Of a DNA stretch of 64,000 nucleotides, positions 49,669 to 58,032 are shown in pieces. The stretch is from an uncultured Devosia sp. Lineage in GTDB: Bacteria; Pseudomonadota; Alphaproteobacteria; Rhizobiales; Devosiaceae. The notes below the pieces were generated by a model. The model saw nothing but the letters and a program-made list of their open reading frames with translations, had not been told where the DNA came from and ran no database searches. The position numbers and the translations under genes were made by a program. The first letter of the stretch is position 1. Every line of letters starts with the position of its first letter. The DNA is taken from assembly GCF_963517015.1 (NCBI RefSeq), contig NZ_CAUQDV010000004.1, positions 62,001 through 126,000 on the forward strand. The letters are read 5' to 3'.

Positions 49669-50247
49669 CTAGGGCGTGCTGATGGCGTCGCCATAGCGCG
49701 GCATGAAGTAGTTCTGCCGATAGAGGTTGATCGGTCGATTGATCACTATGCCATAGAATGGCAGGTAGGCATTGCTGGCTTCGGCCACGATCACATAACT
49801 GTCCTTGGCGATGGCGCGCATTGCCGCCGCCAAATTATAAGTGCTACCCGCCGTGCGTGCCGTGTTGTTGCTGTAGACGCCATTAACATACTGCTTCGCC
49901 CAGACCACCGTCGCGCTCGTGCCAGCAGCATTGACCTTGACCTGCGTCACATACTGCTTGAGGTCGGATGTAGGAAAGGGTGACATCACACCACTGGCCG
50001 CAGCCAGATACTCTTTCATCTGGTCGGCTGTGATCGCCGCTTGCGAACGGGCCACGAGATCGCCGACGGTGCCGGTCACCATCTGCACGCGACGGTCCAC
50101 GGTGATCAGCGCGCTGGCCTCATTGGCTCCGATATAAAGAATGAGCATGGCTGGCAGGATCAGGGCGAATTCGACAGCCGCTGCGCCGGTCCGGGCGAGA
50201 CGGAATTCGCTTAGCCTGCCAAGTAGGACGCGCCACAACGCCTTCAC
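49669..50247 (-). CDS. TadE-family pilus assembly pseudopilin (1)
   Basis: 192 residues. N-terminal TadE-like signature: LARTGAAAVEFALILPAMLILYIGANEASALI, where the AAVEFAL stretch after a short positively charged lead is the prepilin-type cleavage region and membrane helix. The remainder is periplasmic (VDRRVQMVTGTVGDLVARSQ...). TadE/TadF minor pilins are needed for Flp pilus assembly. It overlaps the next TadE-type gene by ATGA on the minus strand, and both belong to the split tad locus. Confidence 0.88.
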   Translation of the reverse strand: MKALWRVLLGRLSEFRLARTGAAAVEFALILPAMLILYIGANEASALITVDRRVQMVTGTVGDLVARSQAAITADQMKEYLAAASGVMSPFPTSDLKQYVTQVKVNAAGTSATVVWAKQYVNGVYSNNTARTAGSTYNLAAAMRAIAKDSYVIVAEASNAYLPFYGIVINRPINLYRQNYFMPRYGDAISTP

Positions 50248-50831
50248 GAGCTCGACCCCGTGAATGGTTCATTGCGGAACACGGCAGCCGCGCCCAGGAT
50301 ACGTTCTCCGCTAGGCATATTGGACATGTTGAAACCGCCCAGGTTCAAGATGACCGGCCAGCGATAATAGACTTGCACCACCATGATGCTGGATCCCAGG
50401 CCGGGCTGATAGGTCGGATCTCGCGTCCACAGGGCGCATTCCGCCTTGGTCTTGCAGCTGGCGTTCACCGGCGCCTTGATATTGACGGCGGTGAAGCTGG
50501 AAAGAGGCTGAACATCCACGAAAAGATCGTCGCAGACGAAAAGCCCATAGAGCCGGCCGCAGACGTTATCGCGGAACTGCTTGAGATTGTAGCTTGCCGC
50601 CTGCATCTGGCCGGTGCGGACATATCGACTTGCATCCTGCACGGCACTGTCCAGCAACTGTCCCGCCAGGAAAACCACGGCCGTTTCCAGAATGGCACCG
50701 AGAATCGCAAAGAAGGGCACGGCCAAGAGACCGAATTCCACCGCCGTAACACCGGCCTCATTGCCCATAAAGCCACGCAGCCGCTTTCGCGTCAGGGCTC
50801 TCTTGATCAGTATTGTGAGGTCGATCGCCAT
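50244..50831 (-). CDS. TadE-family pilus assembly pseudopilin (2)
   Basis: 195 residues. A charged cytoplasmic lead (TRKRLRGFMGNEAG) precedes VTAVEFGLLAVPFFAILGAILETAVVFLAG, the TadE helix with its conserved glutamate. The periplasmic part has four cysteines (NVCGRLYGLFVCDD and SCKTKAEC), likely two disulfides. It is translated just before the 49669 gene (ATGA overlap). A three-part stem-loop lies upstream, between it and the CpaC-N gene at 50942. Confidence 0.88.
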   Translation of the reverse strand: MAIDLTILIKRALTRKRLRGFMGNEAGVTAVEFGLLAVPFFAILGAILETAVVFLAGQLLDSAVQDASRYVRTGQMQAASYNLKQFRDNVCGRLYGLFVCDDLFVDVQPLSSFTAVNIKAPVNASCKTKAECALWTRDPTYQPGLGSSIMVVQVYYRWPVILNLGGFNMSNMPSGERILGAAAVFRNEPFTGSSS

Positions 50832-50870
50832 GGCACACCAGCTCGCAGTCGAAGCAGCCTAGGCAGGCTT

Positions 50871-50930
50871 GGCTAACCGAGAGTTAGGAAACGGGGCGGG
50901 TGCCGCTGCCCGCTTCTAAAATGGTTAGCC
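50871..50930. promoter_or_regulatory. Long interrupted stem-loop before the TadE pair
   Basis: Three nested pairs: GGCTAACC (50871-50878) with GGTTAGCC (50923-50930); TTAGGAA (50884-50890) with TTCTAA (50914-50919), one bulge; GCGGG (50896-50900) with CCCGC (50909-50913). It fills most of the gap after the CpaC-N gene on the minus strand and could attenuate read-through into the TadE genes. Confidence 0.55.
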
Positions 50931-50941
50931 GAGCCTTAAGC

Positions 50942-51403
50942 TCAATTGCCCATCGACTGGACCACCTGCGCAGACGCAAGGGCCTCGCCCGTGAAGGCAG
51001 GATCGTCACCCATCATCACCACGGACTGGCACACGGGGGCGCAGGCGAGGCTGGTCCGCGCCCGACCCTGATAAACGGTCACCGTGCCAGCCTGCATCTG
51101 GACAACCTCGATCATCGTGTCCGCTATCGGACTGCCCGCTGCATCCAGAATGATCAGGTTGGTCGAGCCGAAGCTCTTGCCGGTGAGGATCAGTGTTTGT
51201 GGATCCTGGATGGTCACATCGGCAATGCCTGGATTGCCGACGATCACCGTGGCCGCCGCTGCGTTGATGCGCAGGATGCGCGCCATGTTGACATTCACAT
51301 TGATCGGCGCGCCCGCGACATCCTGCGCCTGTACCGATCCCGTGCTCAAGCCAGGCGCCATCGACAGGCTGACGGCAAGGGCGATGGCTAGCAATGAACG
51401 CAT
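50942..51403 (-). CDS. Pilus assembly protein with CpaC/secretin N-terminal domain
   Basis: 153 residues from ATG 51403, giving a signal peptide (MRSLLAIALAVSLSMAPGLSTGSVQAQ); ATG 51442 would put 13 odd residues before it. The mature protein matches the N-terminal domain of CpaC-type secretins: VNVNMARILRINAAAATVIVGNPGIADVTIQDPQTLILTGKSFGSTNLIILDAAG. No secretin domain follows. Two cysteines (ACAPVCQ) form a likely disulfide. A stand-alone copy of this domain near tad genes probably assists the outer-membrane channel. It is divergent from the flp pilin. Confidence 0.85.
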   Translation of the reverse strand: MRSLLAIALAVSLSMAPGLSTGSVQAQDVAGAPINVNVNMARILRINAAAATVIVGNPGIADVTIQDPQTLILTGKSFGSTNLIILDAAGSPIADTMIEVVQMQAGTVTVYQGRARTSLACAPVCQSVVMMGDDPAFTGEALASAQVVQSMGN

Positions 51404-51728
51404 GACGGGGGGTTCCGGCGATACTGATACGCGATAAGCCATTTTCAGCCGGAATGGTTTATAATTGGCAAACAGCTATATTATGCGAGTTTGCCGCCAG
51501 TCATGTCTTTCTTTGGGGTCTTGTTTGTTCGTTTGAGGGGTTTGCTTCGAGGGGGCTCATTCCGAAATATAAGACGTTGCATATAGTTGGGATCGACCAT
51601 CAGCATATTCGGCAAAATTGAGGCACTGCCCATTAAGGTGCTGATTAGAATGAAAAATATCGATTAAATTAACACATCAGCAATGCTGTCGTTTAACGCA
51701 AACGCAATGACTGCACACTAGGGTCCAA

Positions 51729-51757
51729 ATCGTTCGATGTATGACGTGTCGAACGAT
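51729..51757 (+). promoter_or_regulatory. 9-bp inverted repeat upstream of flp
   Basis: ATCGTTCGA (51729-51737) and TCGAACGAT (51749-51757) are exact inverse complements with an 11-nt centre, one helical turn, which is the shape of a dimeric regulator's operator. The centre lies about 48 nt before the pilin start. Confidence 0.6.
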
Positions 51758-51759
51758 GA

Positions 51760-51776
51760 ACGTCACTGGTTGACGT
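51760..51776 (+). promoter_or_regulatory. 6-bp inverted repeat abutting the flp ribosome site
   Basis: ACGTCA (51760-51765) and TGACGT (51771-51776) around CTGGT, directly before AAAGGAG. Either a second operator half or a leader hairpin that could affect translation of the pilin. Confidence 0.45.
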
Positions 51777-51790
51777 AAAGGAGCCTTCCC

Positions 51791-51973
51791 ATGAACATCT
51801 TCGCACGTTTCGCCAATGACGAGTCCGGCGCGACCGCTATCGAATACGGCCTGATCGCCGCCCTGATTTCCGTCGGTATCATCCTTGCCGCTACCGCTCT
51901 CGGCGGCAGCCTGGGTAACCTGTTCAACGGCATCTCGAACAAGCTGACCAACTCCACCACCGGCAAGCTCTAA
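51791..51973 (+). CDS. flp: Flp-family type IVb pilin
   Basis: 60 residues with the full Flp pattern. The leader is MNIFARFANDESG, cut after G13 by the prepilin peptidase; the mature start ATAIEYGLIAALISVGIILAATALGG has Glu at +5 and Tyr at +6 and forms the filament core helix. The end is short and polar (NKLTNSTTGKL). It is the major subunit of the Flp pilus used in surface attachment. A strong AAAGGAG site precedes the ATG and a terminator lies 26 nt after the stop, so the pilin can be made apart from its machine. Confidence 0.97.
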   Translation: MNIFARFANDESGATAIEYGLIAALISVGIILAATALGGSLGNLFNGISNKLTNSTTGKL

Positions 51974-51998
51974 TAGCTTTCGTGGTATAGTGAATTCC

Positions 51999-52024
51999 AA
52001 AGGGGGCGCTTGCGTCCCCTTTTC
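51999..52024 (+). terminator. Intrinsic terminator after flp
   Basis: AAAGGGG (51999-52005) and CCCCTTTT (52016-52023) with further GCG/CGC pairing, followed by CGTTTTG. It ends the pilin transcript before cpaA. Confidence 0.85.
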
Positions 52025-52106
52025 GTTTTGCTGATTGTTAATCCTGCCTGGGCCATGCTCTTGGGAGCACCGGCCTTTCGGCTCGGGCTTCAGACCCGAG
52101 ACCGCC

Positions 52107-52622
52107 ATGCCCGACTTTGCAATGTTCCTGCTTGCCATGCTGTTTCCTGTCATCATGGCCTGGGCTGCGGCGTCTGACCTCCTCACCATGCGGATATCCA
52201 ACAAGCTGGTGCTGCTGCTGGTCGCCAGCTTTTGCCTGGTTGCATTGGTCCTGCAACTGCCCTTGGACCAGCTGGGGCTTCACCTGGCGGCAGGCGGTCT
52301 GGCGCTGGCTATCGGTTTCACCCTCTTTGCCTTTGGCTGGATCGGTGGCGGTGATGCCAAATTCGCTGCGGCAACTGCCCTATGGATCGGCTGGGGCATC
52401 GGTGGGCTGCAATATGTCGTCTATGCCGGCCTGCTGGGTGGCGGACTGACTCTGCTCATTCTGGCCTTCCGCAATCTGCCGCTGATGCCGATCATGGCTG
52501 GCCACGCCTGGCTGGAGCGGCTGCACGATCGCAAGAGCGGCGTACCTTATGGCATTGCCCTCGCCATCGCCGGCATGCTGGTCTACGCGGGTTCAACACT
52601 CTTTGAGCGGCTGGTCGCCTGA
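52107..52622 (+). CDS. cpaA: Prepilin peptidase CpaA/TadV (A24 family)
   Basis: 171 residues, about five membrane helices. Both catalytic aspartates of this aspartyl protease are visible: D in AASDLLTMRISNKL and D in GWIGGGDAKFAAATALW. It lacks the N-methylation zinc domain of larger PilD enzymes, as is normal for Tad-type peptidases. It cuts the Flp and TadE leaders. A small stem (CTCGGG 52082-52087, CCCGAG 52095-52100) lies just before the ATG 52107. It is separated from cpaB by 210 nt. Confidence 0.93.
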   Translation: MPDFAMFLLAMLFPVIMAWAAASDLLTMRISNKLVLLLVASFCLVALVLQLPLDQLGLHLAAGGLALAIGFTLFAFGWIGGGDAKFAAATALWIGWGIGGLQYVVYAGLLGGGLTLLILAFRNLPLMPIMAGHAWLERLHDRKSGVPYGIALAIAGMLVYAGSTLFERLVA

Positions 52623-52832
52623 TTGTTGCGCTCGGCAAATAGAGCCGGTGTATAACACCATCCGCCTGTCCGTTTATGGCTGCTCCGCCCGGATTGATGC
52701 AAAATTCCTAAAATTTACGTCTTGTTAACCTCGCCTGCAAAGCTCCGGTTAACCAAACTTTGACCCTTTGTCGGCAGACTTCATCGCGGTGGAGCTGGGC
52801 GAACTGTGCCCGCGTACTTTCCGGAGTGAGTC
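52623..52832 (+). promoter_or_regulatory. cpaB operon upstream region with CtrA-like half-sites
   Basis: 210 nt with no gene. It contains TTAACC at 52725-52730 and again at 52749-52754; the second begins TTAA-N7-TTGAC (52749-52764), a near match to the CtrA box TTAA-N7-TTAA. A short GGTGT/ACACC palindrome lies at 52647-52659. Flp-pilus genes are CtrA-controlled in Caulobacter, so CtrA control here is plausible but unproven. Confidence 0.35.
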
Positions 52833-53756
52833 ATGAAGCCGGCGCGTCTTATCCTCTTGCTTGTAGCGCTTGTCGCAGGCGGCCTCGCGGCCTTCCTCGT
52901 CACGCGTGGCGGTCCCGCGCCCGAACAGGTCGTGACCACCGAGGTGATTCAAGAGGCCAAGGAGCAGGTGCTGATCGCCCGCACGCCGATCGGCGTCGGC
53001 CAGCGCCTTAGTCCAGAAAGCGTCGAGTGGCAGGATTGGCCGGCAGGTGCACTGCGTCCTGAATATGTCACCATTTCCGCCATGCCCGATGCGCCCGCGA
53101 CCCTGACCGGCGCCGTGGCACGTTTTGAGTTCTTCCCCGGCGAACCGATCCGCGACGCCAAGCTGGTTCGCACGGACCAGGGCTATCTCTCGGCCGTGCT
53201 GTCCGAAGGCATGCGCGGCGTCTCCGTCACCGTCTCGGCTGCCACCAGCGCCGGCGGCTTTGTCGTTCCGAACGACCATGTGGATGTCGTGCTGACCTCC
53301 AATGGCGCAGCCGGTCAGCAGTCCGAGGTCATTCTCTCCAATGTTCGCGTTCTGGCGCTCGGCCAGCGCCTAGGTGAACTGGGTACGACCGGTGGCCAGG
53401 AAGATCCCAACAGCCCGACAACAACGCCCACCACGTTCAGTGACTCCACCATTGCGACGCTGGAACTCACGCCTGCCCAGGCCGAGACGCTGATCAATGC
53501 CTCGACCAGTGGTACCCTGAGTCTGACGCTCCGTTCGGTGGTGGATTTCAACAAGCCGCAGGTCGCTGGCGGGTCCGGCTCCAGCCAGACGGTCCGCCTC
53601 ATCCGTGCTGGCCGCGAACAGGCGGTCCAGGCCGGAAATTCCACCATTGTCGATCCCCAGCCCACCACAGCGCCTGCTCCGGTCATGCCGTCCCTCGCGC
53701 CAACCTCGATGACCCAGACCGTGCAGCCAGGCGATGCGCCTGCGGTGCCAATGTAA
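52833..53756 (+). CDS. cpaB: Flp pilus assembly protein CpaB/RcpC
   Basis: 307 residues. A signal anchor (ARLILLLVALVAGGLAAFLVT) is followed by a SAF-type domain at about 48-115 (VLIARTPIGVGQRLSPESVEWQDWPAG, then FFPGEPIRDAKLV) and the CpaB core (GMRGVSVTVSAATSAGGFVVPNDHVDVVLTS). A Pro/Thr-rich tail ends the protein. CpaB works in the periplasm with the CpaC secretin. It opens the main tad operon, read straight through to tadC. The ATG follows CCGGAGTGAGTC. Confidence 0.93.
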   Translation: MKPARLILLLVALVAGGLAAFLVTRGGPAPEQVVTTEVIQEAKEQVLIARTPIGVGQRLSPESVEWQDWPAGALRPEYVTISAMPDAPATLTGAVARFEFFPGEPIRDAKLVRTDQGYLSAVLSEGMRGVSVTVSAATSAGGFVVPNDHVDVVLTSNGAAGQQSEVILSNVRVLALGQRLGELGTTGGQEDPNSPTTTPTTFSDSTIATLELTPAQAETLINASTSGTLSLTLRSVVDFNKPQVAGGSGSSQTVRLIRAGREQAVQAGNSTIVDPQPTTAPAPVMPSLAPTSMTQTVQPGDAPAVPM

Positions 53757-53769
53757 GGCGGAGATGATC

Positions 53770-55167
53770 ATGACCCATTCGTTCAAGGCGCCGCGCGCCC
53801 GCCACTCCGGTCTGCTGTCCACCCTGTTGGTCGCCGGCCTTCTCGCGACCTCCTCGCTGTCCGTCGTCTCGGCTCAAGAGAGCCACATCTCCATTTCCGC
53901 CAATGCCTATGGTGCCACGCGTAGTCTGGAAGTCGAGCTCAACAAGACCGTGCTCGTTGATCTGCCGGCCGGCGCAGCCGAGGTCATCGTCTCTCAGCCC
54001 GACGTTGCTGCAGCCATCATGCGCACGCGCACCCGTGCCCTGATCCAGGGCATCACCGGCGGCGATACCAATGTTTTCTTCCTCGATGACAGCGGCCGCA
54101 CCATCCAGATCCTTGACATCAAGGTTATGGAAGAGCCTTCCCAGGTTGGCAATGCGCTGGAAACGGCGCTCGCCCGCATCATTCCCGGGTCCAACATAAC
54201 CGTGGAATCGGTCACCCTCGGTGGCGCGACAAACCGTGTCGTGCTGACAGGCAATGTGCGCACCGCCGAGGATTTCGATCGCGCCCAGCAGGTCGCCATC
54301 CAGTTCGCCGGCGATCCGACCAATGTTGCCAATATTCTCGATATCACCGGTGCACAGCAGGTCATGCTGCAGGTCACCGTGTCCGAAGTGAAGCGCGATG
54401 TTGCCAAGCAGTTCGGCATCAACCTCTCCGGCGCGCTCAGCGTCGGCAGCATCAATCTCAATCTCAACAGCACCCAGACCGCCCTCACCAATGGCATCGG
54501 GGGCAATTTCCCCATCGGCAATCTCGAGATCAACGCGGCCATCAGAGCGCTTGAATCGCGCAACGCCGCGCGGATCCTGGCCCAGCCGACACTGACCGCC
54601 CTGTCTGGCCAGCCGGCCAGCTTCCTGGCAGGCGGCGAAATTCGCTATCAGTCCGGCTTCGACGACAACAACAATCCGCTGTTTGACTTCCGCCAGTATG
54701 GCGTCTCGCTCGAATTCACCCCGGTGGTGAAGTCCAATGGCGAAATCTCCATGCAGATCAAGACGGAAGTGTCCGAGCCGACCGCCTCCGAAACCATCAA
54801 CAAGCGCAGTGCTTCGACCAGTGTCGAGATTGCGCCCGGCATGACCCTGGCGATCGGCGGCCTGCTCGACGAACGGACCAGCCAGGTGGTGAGCCAGCTT
54901 CCGGGCCTGGGCAATATCCCGATCCTGGGTGCCCTGTTCCGCTCGCGCGAGTACCAGACCGAGCAGACCGAACTGGTTATCCTCGTCACCCCCTATCTGG
55001 TAGCGCCAAGCCCGGCCAATTCCATTCCCGTGCCGACCGACGCAATGGTCCCGGCCAGCGACGCGGAAGGCATTTTCCTTGGCAAGCTGGAAAATCTTTA
55101 TGGCGTCGGCCAGACCGGCGAGATGCGCGGTGGCTACAATGGTTCGGTTGGTTTCGTGCTCGACTGA
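53770..55167 (+). CDS. cpaC: Flp pilus secretin CpaC/RcpA
   Basis: 465 residues from ATG 53770 (GGAG 6 nt upstream); earlier in-frame ATGs at 53734 and 53764 are badly spaced. Signal peptide to about residue 38 (VVSAQ). N-terminal pilus domain (about 40-110: ATRSLEVELNKTVLVDLPAGAAEVIVSQPDVAAAI), a BON-type domain, then the secretin core (about 225-400) with LEINAAIRALESRNAARILAQPTLTALSGQPASFLAGGEI and the C-terminal ITPYLV region. It forms the outer-membrane ring. 27 nt separate it from cpaE; cpaD is missing at this place. Confidence 0.93.
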   Translation: MTHSFKAPRARHSGLLSTLLVAGLLATSSLSVVSAQESHISISANAYGATRSLEVELNKTVLVDLPAGAAEVIVSQPDVAAAIMRTRTRALIQGITGGDTNVFFLDDSGRTIQILDIKVMEEPSQVGNALETALARIIPGSNITVESVTLGGATNRVVLTGNVRTAEDFDRAQQVAIQFAGDPTNVANILDITGAQQVMLQVTVSEVKRDVAKQFGINLSGALSVGSINLNLNSTQTALTNGIGGNFPIGNLEINAAIRALESRNAARILAQPTLTALSGQPASFLAGGEIRYQSGFDDNNNPLFDFRQYGVSLEFTPVVKSNGEISMQIKTEVSEPTASETINKRSASTSVEIAPGMTLAIGGLLDERTSQVVSQLPGLGNIPILGALFRSREYQTEQTELVILVTPYLVAPSPANSIPVPTDAMVPASDAEGIFLGKLENLYGVGQTGEMRGGYNGSVGFVLD

Positions 55168-55194
55168 GGTCAGGGCGCAAGGAGTATGTGTTAG

Positions 55195-56466
55195 ATGAGT
55201 TTCCTGTCCTCAGAGCCGAAGCGGGTCGAAGAGCCGGCAGCCGAGATCGCACAAGGCGCCCGGCTGATTCCGCGCATCACCATCCAGGCTTTCTGCGAGC
55301 ATTCCCAGACGGCCCAGCTGGTCGAGAGCGCCATTCACGATCGCCGCATGTCCAAGGTGGCACTGACCACGCACAATGGTGGCATCGATGGTGCGGTGGA
55401 GACCTACAAGTCCAATCCCACACCCAATCTGATCATCGTCGAGACCGCACTGTCGCCCGAAGAAATTCCGGCTGCCCTGGAAAAGCTCGCCGACGTCTGT
55501 GATGCCTCGACCCGTGTCGTGGTGCTCGGCCACGTCAACGACGTGCTGCTCTATCGCGACCTGATCCGCTCGGGCATTTCCGAATATATCGTCCTGCCGG
55601 CCACGGCCCAGCAGATCGTTTCGGCCATCACCGATCTCTTCGCCTCGGCAAATTCCGCGCCCATCGGCCGCACCGTGGGCTTCGTCTCGGCCAAGGGCGG
55701 CGCCGGCGGCTCGACCGTGGCGCATAACGTTGCCTGGGCCATCGCGACCGCCCTGCGCCAGGACAATCTGATCATCGACATGGATCTGGCGTTTGGCACG
55801 GCGGGCCTCAATTTCAATCAGGACCCGCCGCACGGCATTGCCGACGCGCTTTCGGCCAATCAGAAGGTCGACCAGACCATGCTGGATCGCCTGATGAGCA
55901 AGGCGGCCAACCATATCAACCTGCTGACCGCGCCTGTCACCCTCGATCGCACCTATGATTTCGAGGAACGCGAGTTCGAGCAGGTACTCGAACTCTGCCA
56001 GGCCACCATGCCCGTCGTCGTGCTCGATATTCCGCACGCCTGGAACGCCTGGGTCCGCCAGACCCTGGCCACGGTCGACGAAGTGGTGATCGTTGCCGAG
56101 CCCGACCTTGCCAGCCTGCGCAATGCCAAGAACCTGGCCGATACCGTCCGCGCCCTGCGCCCGACCGAAAGCGCGCCTTGCCTCGTGCTCAACAAGGTGG
56201 GCATGCCACGCCGGCCCGAGATCAATTCCAGCGAATTCGCCTCATCCGTCGAATGCCAGCTGCTGGGTCAGATCCCCTTCGATGCCCAGCTTTTCGGCAC
56301 CGCCGCCAACAATGGCCAGATGATTGCCGAGGTCTCGGCCAACAACAAGATCAACGACATCTACCGCGCCATTTCCATGCATGTGACCGGCCGGCAGATG
56401 AGCCATGCCAATGGCCGTTCGTCGAGCCTGATGAAACTGCCGTCCCTGTTCAAGAAGCGAGCCTGA
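55195..56466 (+). CDS. cpaE: Pilus localisation ATPase CpaE/TadZ
   Basis: 423 residues. N-terminal receiver-like domain (about 25-150) without a full phosphorylation site, then a MinD/ParA-like ATPase domain: P-loop SAKGGAGGSTVAHNVAW, in which the usual GKT/S lysine is replaced (GGST), as in atypical TadZ proteins, and IIDMDLAFGTAGLNFNQDPPHG for Walker B. It guides the Tad machine to a cell pole. The ribosome site AAGGAG overlaps a three-codon frame (ATG TGT TAG, 55186-55194) ending directly at the real ATG. Confidence 0.93.
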   Translation: MSFLSSEPKRVEEPAAEIAQGARLIPRITIQAFCEHSQTAQLVESAIHDRRMSKVALTTHNGGIDGAVETYKSNPTPNLIIVETALSPEEIPAALEKLADVCDASTRVVVLGHVNDVLLYRDLIRSGISEYIVLPATAQQIVSAITDLFASANSAPIGRTVGFVSAKGGAGGSTVAHNVAWAIATALRQDNLIIDMDLAFGTAGLNFNQDPPHGIADALSANQKVDQTMLDRLMSKAANHINLLTAPVTLDRTYDFEEREFEQVLELCQATMPVVVLDIPHAWNAWVRQTLATVDEVVIVAEPDLASLRNAKNLADTVRALRPTESAPCLVLNKVGMPRRPEINSSEFASSVECQLLGQIPFDAQLFGTAANNGQMIAEVSANNKINDIYRAISMHVTGRQMSHANGRSSSLMKLPSLFKKRA

Positions 56467-56544
56467 AGGCGCTCCACCATGAGCCTTCAAGAGCAGGGCA
56501 GGGCGCGGTCTCGCGCCGGCCTTGCGACCAGAAAGTAGGATACG

Positions 56545-58032
56545 ATGTTTGGTAAGCGGCAATCCTTCGGCGGCAACACTCCGGGCGTTGGCGAAATCGC
56601 GCGGCCGGTTCCCTCCATGCCACCCGCCGCGCCGCCGCCGACCCGCCGCGCCAGCGATACCGATGGCATGGGCAGCCGCATTCGCTCCAATGAAGAAGTG
56701 GTCGATGTCCGCGCCCCGGCCGATGCTGCGCGCGACAAGGAATATTTCCAGACCAAGTCCGCCATCTTCAACGCGCTGATCGATTCCATCGATCTCAGCC
56801 AGCTCGCGACCATGGACCAGGACGCGGCGCGCGAGGAAATCCGCGACATCGTCGCCGAAATCATCGCGCTCAAGTCCATCATCATGTCCATCTCCGAGCA
56901 GGAAGACCTGCTCGAGGACATCTGCAACGACGTGCTGGGCTATGGCCCGCTCGAGCCCCTGCTGGCCCGCGACGACATCGCCGACATCATGGTGAACGGG
57001 TCGCAGAAGTGCTACATCGAAGTGGGCGGCAAGGTCCGCCTCACCAATGTGCGCTTCCGCGACGACGCCCACCTGATGAACGTCTGCCAGCGCATCGTGA
57101 GCCAGGTCGGCCGCCGCGTCGATGAAAGCTCGCCCATCTGCGACGCCCGCCTTCCCGATGGTTCCCGCGTCAACGTCATCGCCCCGCCGCTGGCCATCGA
57201 TGGCGCCGCCCTCACCATCCGTAAGTTCAAAAAGGACAAGCTGACCCTCCAGCAGCTGGTCAAATACAACTCCATCTCCCCCGAGGGCGCCGAGGTGCTG
57301 CGCATTCTCGGCCGCGTCCGCGCCAATGTGCTGATCTCGGGCGGTACCGGTTCGGGCAAGACCACGCTGCTCAATTGCCTCACCGCCTTCATCGAGAAGG
57401 ACGAGCGCGTCATCACCTGTGAAGACTCCGCCGAACTTCAGCTGCAGCAGCCCCACGTCGTGCGCCTCGAAACCCGCCCCCCCAATCTTGAGGGCGAGGG
57501 CGAGATCACCATGCGCGATCTGATCAAGAACTGCCTGCGTATGCGTCCCGAACGCATCATCGTCGGCGAAGTCCGCGGCCCCGAAAGCTTCGACCTGCTT
57601 CAGGCGATGAACACGGGCCACGATGGCTCCATGGGCACGCTGCACGCCAACTCGCCGCGCGAAGCCCTGTCGCGTCTTGAATCCATGATCACCATGGGCG
57701 GCTATTCGCTGCCCAGCCGCACCATCCGCGAAATGATCACCTCGTCCATCGACGTCGTGGTCCAGGCCGCCCGCCTGCGTGACGGTTCGCGCCGTATCAC
57801 CCACATCACCGAGATCCTCGGCATGGAAGGTGAAGTGATCGTGACCCAGGACATCTTCCTCTATGACATCATGGGTGAAGACGCCAACGGCATGCTGCTC
57901 GGCAAGCACCGCTCCACCGGCATCACCAAGCCGCAATTCGCCGAACGCGCCCGTTACTTCAACGAGGAAGCCAATCTCGTCGAGGCGCTCGAAAAATCCA
58001 ACACCGAACAGCACGAACTGCTGGGTTCGTAA
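56545..58032 (+). CDS. cpaF: Flp pilus secretion ATPase CpaF/TadA
   Basis: 495 residues. An unordered N-terminal 75 residues (Pro-rich) precede the TadA-type core: GYGPLEPLLARDDIADIMVNGSQKCYIEVGGK, Walker A SGGTGSGKTTLL, the Asp box ITCEDSAELQLQQPHVVRLETRPPN and Walker B with MRPERIIVGEVRGPESFDLLQAMNTGHDGSMGTLHANSP. It powers pilus assembly as a hexamer on the inner membrane. TAGGA precedes the ATG. Ends directly against tadB (TAA-ATG). Confidence 0.96.
   Translation: MFGKRQSFGGNTPGVGEIARPVPSMPPAAPPPTRRASDTDGMGSRIRSNEEVVDVRAPADAARDKEYFQTKSAIFNALIDSIDLSQLATMDQDAAREEIRDIVAEIIALKSIIMSISEQEDLLEDICNDVLGYGPLEPLLARDDIADIMVNGSQKCYIEVGGKVRLTNVRFRDDAHLMNVCQRIVSQVGRRVDESSPICDARLPDGSRVNVIAPPLAIDGAALTIRKFKKDKLTLQQLVKYNSISPEGAEVLRILGRVRANVLISGGTGSGKTTLLNCLTAFIEKDERVITCEDSAELQLQQPHVVRLETRPPNLEGEGEITMRDLIKNCLRMRPERIIVGEVRGPESFDLLQAMNTGHDGSMGTLHANSPREALSRLESMITMGGYSLPSRTIREMITSSIDVVVQAARLRDGSRRITHITEILGMEGEVIVTQDIFLYDIMGEDANGMLLGKHRSTGITKPQFAERARYFNEEANLVEALEKSNTEQHELLGS

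Larger units (their letters stand above)
51404..51790. other. AT-rich gene-free region between CpaC-N and flp
   Basis: 387 nt with no credible gene and clearly richer in A and T than the rest of the window, so it probably holds the promoters for both divergent genes. Visible items: CGTTT/AAACG inverted pair (51690-51704), several TTAA words (51633, 51664, 51669, 51693), and two close inverted repeats near flp, listed separately. TTAA spacing does not match the TTAA-N7-TTAA box of CtrA. Confidence 0.7.

Noticed and set aside
51633..51696. CtrA box (TTAA-N7-TTAA) upstream of flp
   Set aside because: TTAA words start at 51633, 51664, 51669 and 51693, none with a 7-nt gap; nearest pairs are spaced 1, 20 or 27 nt.
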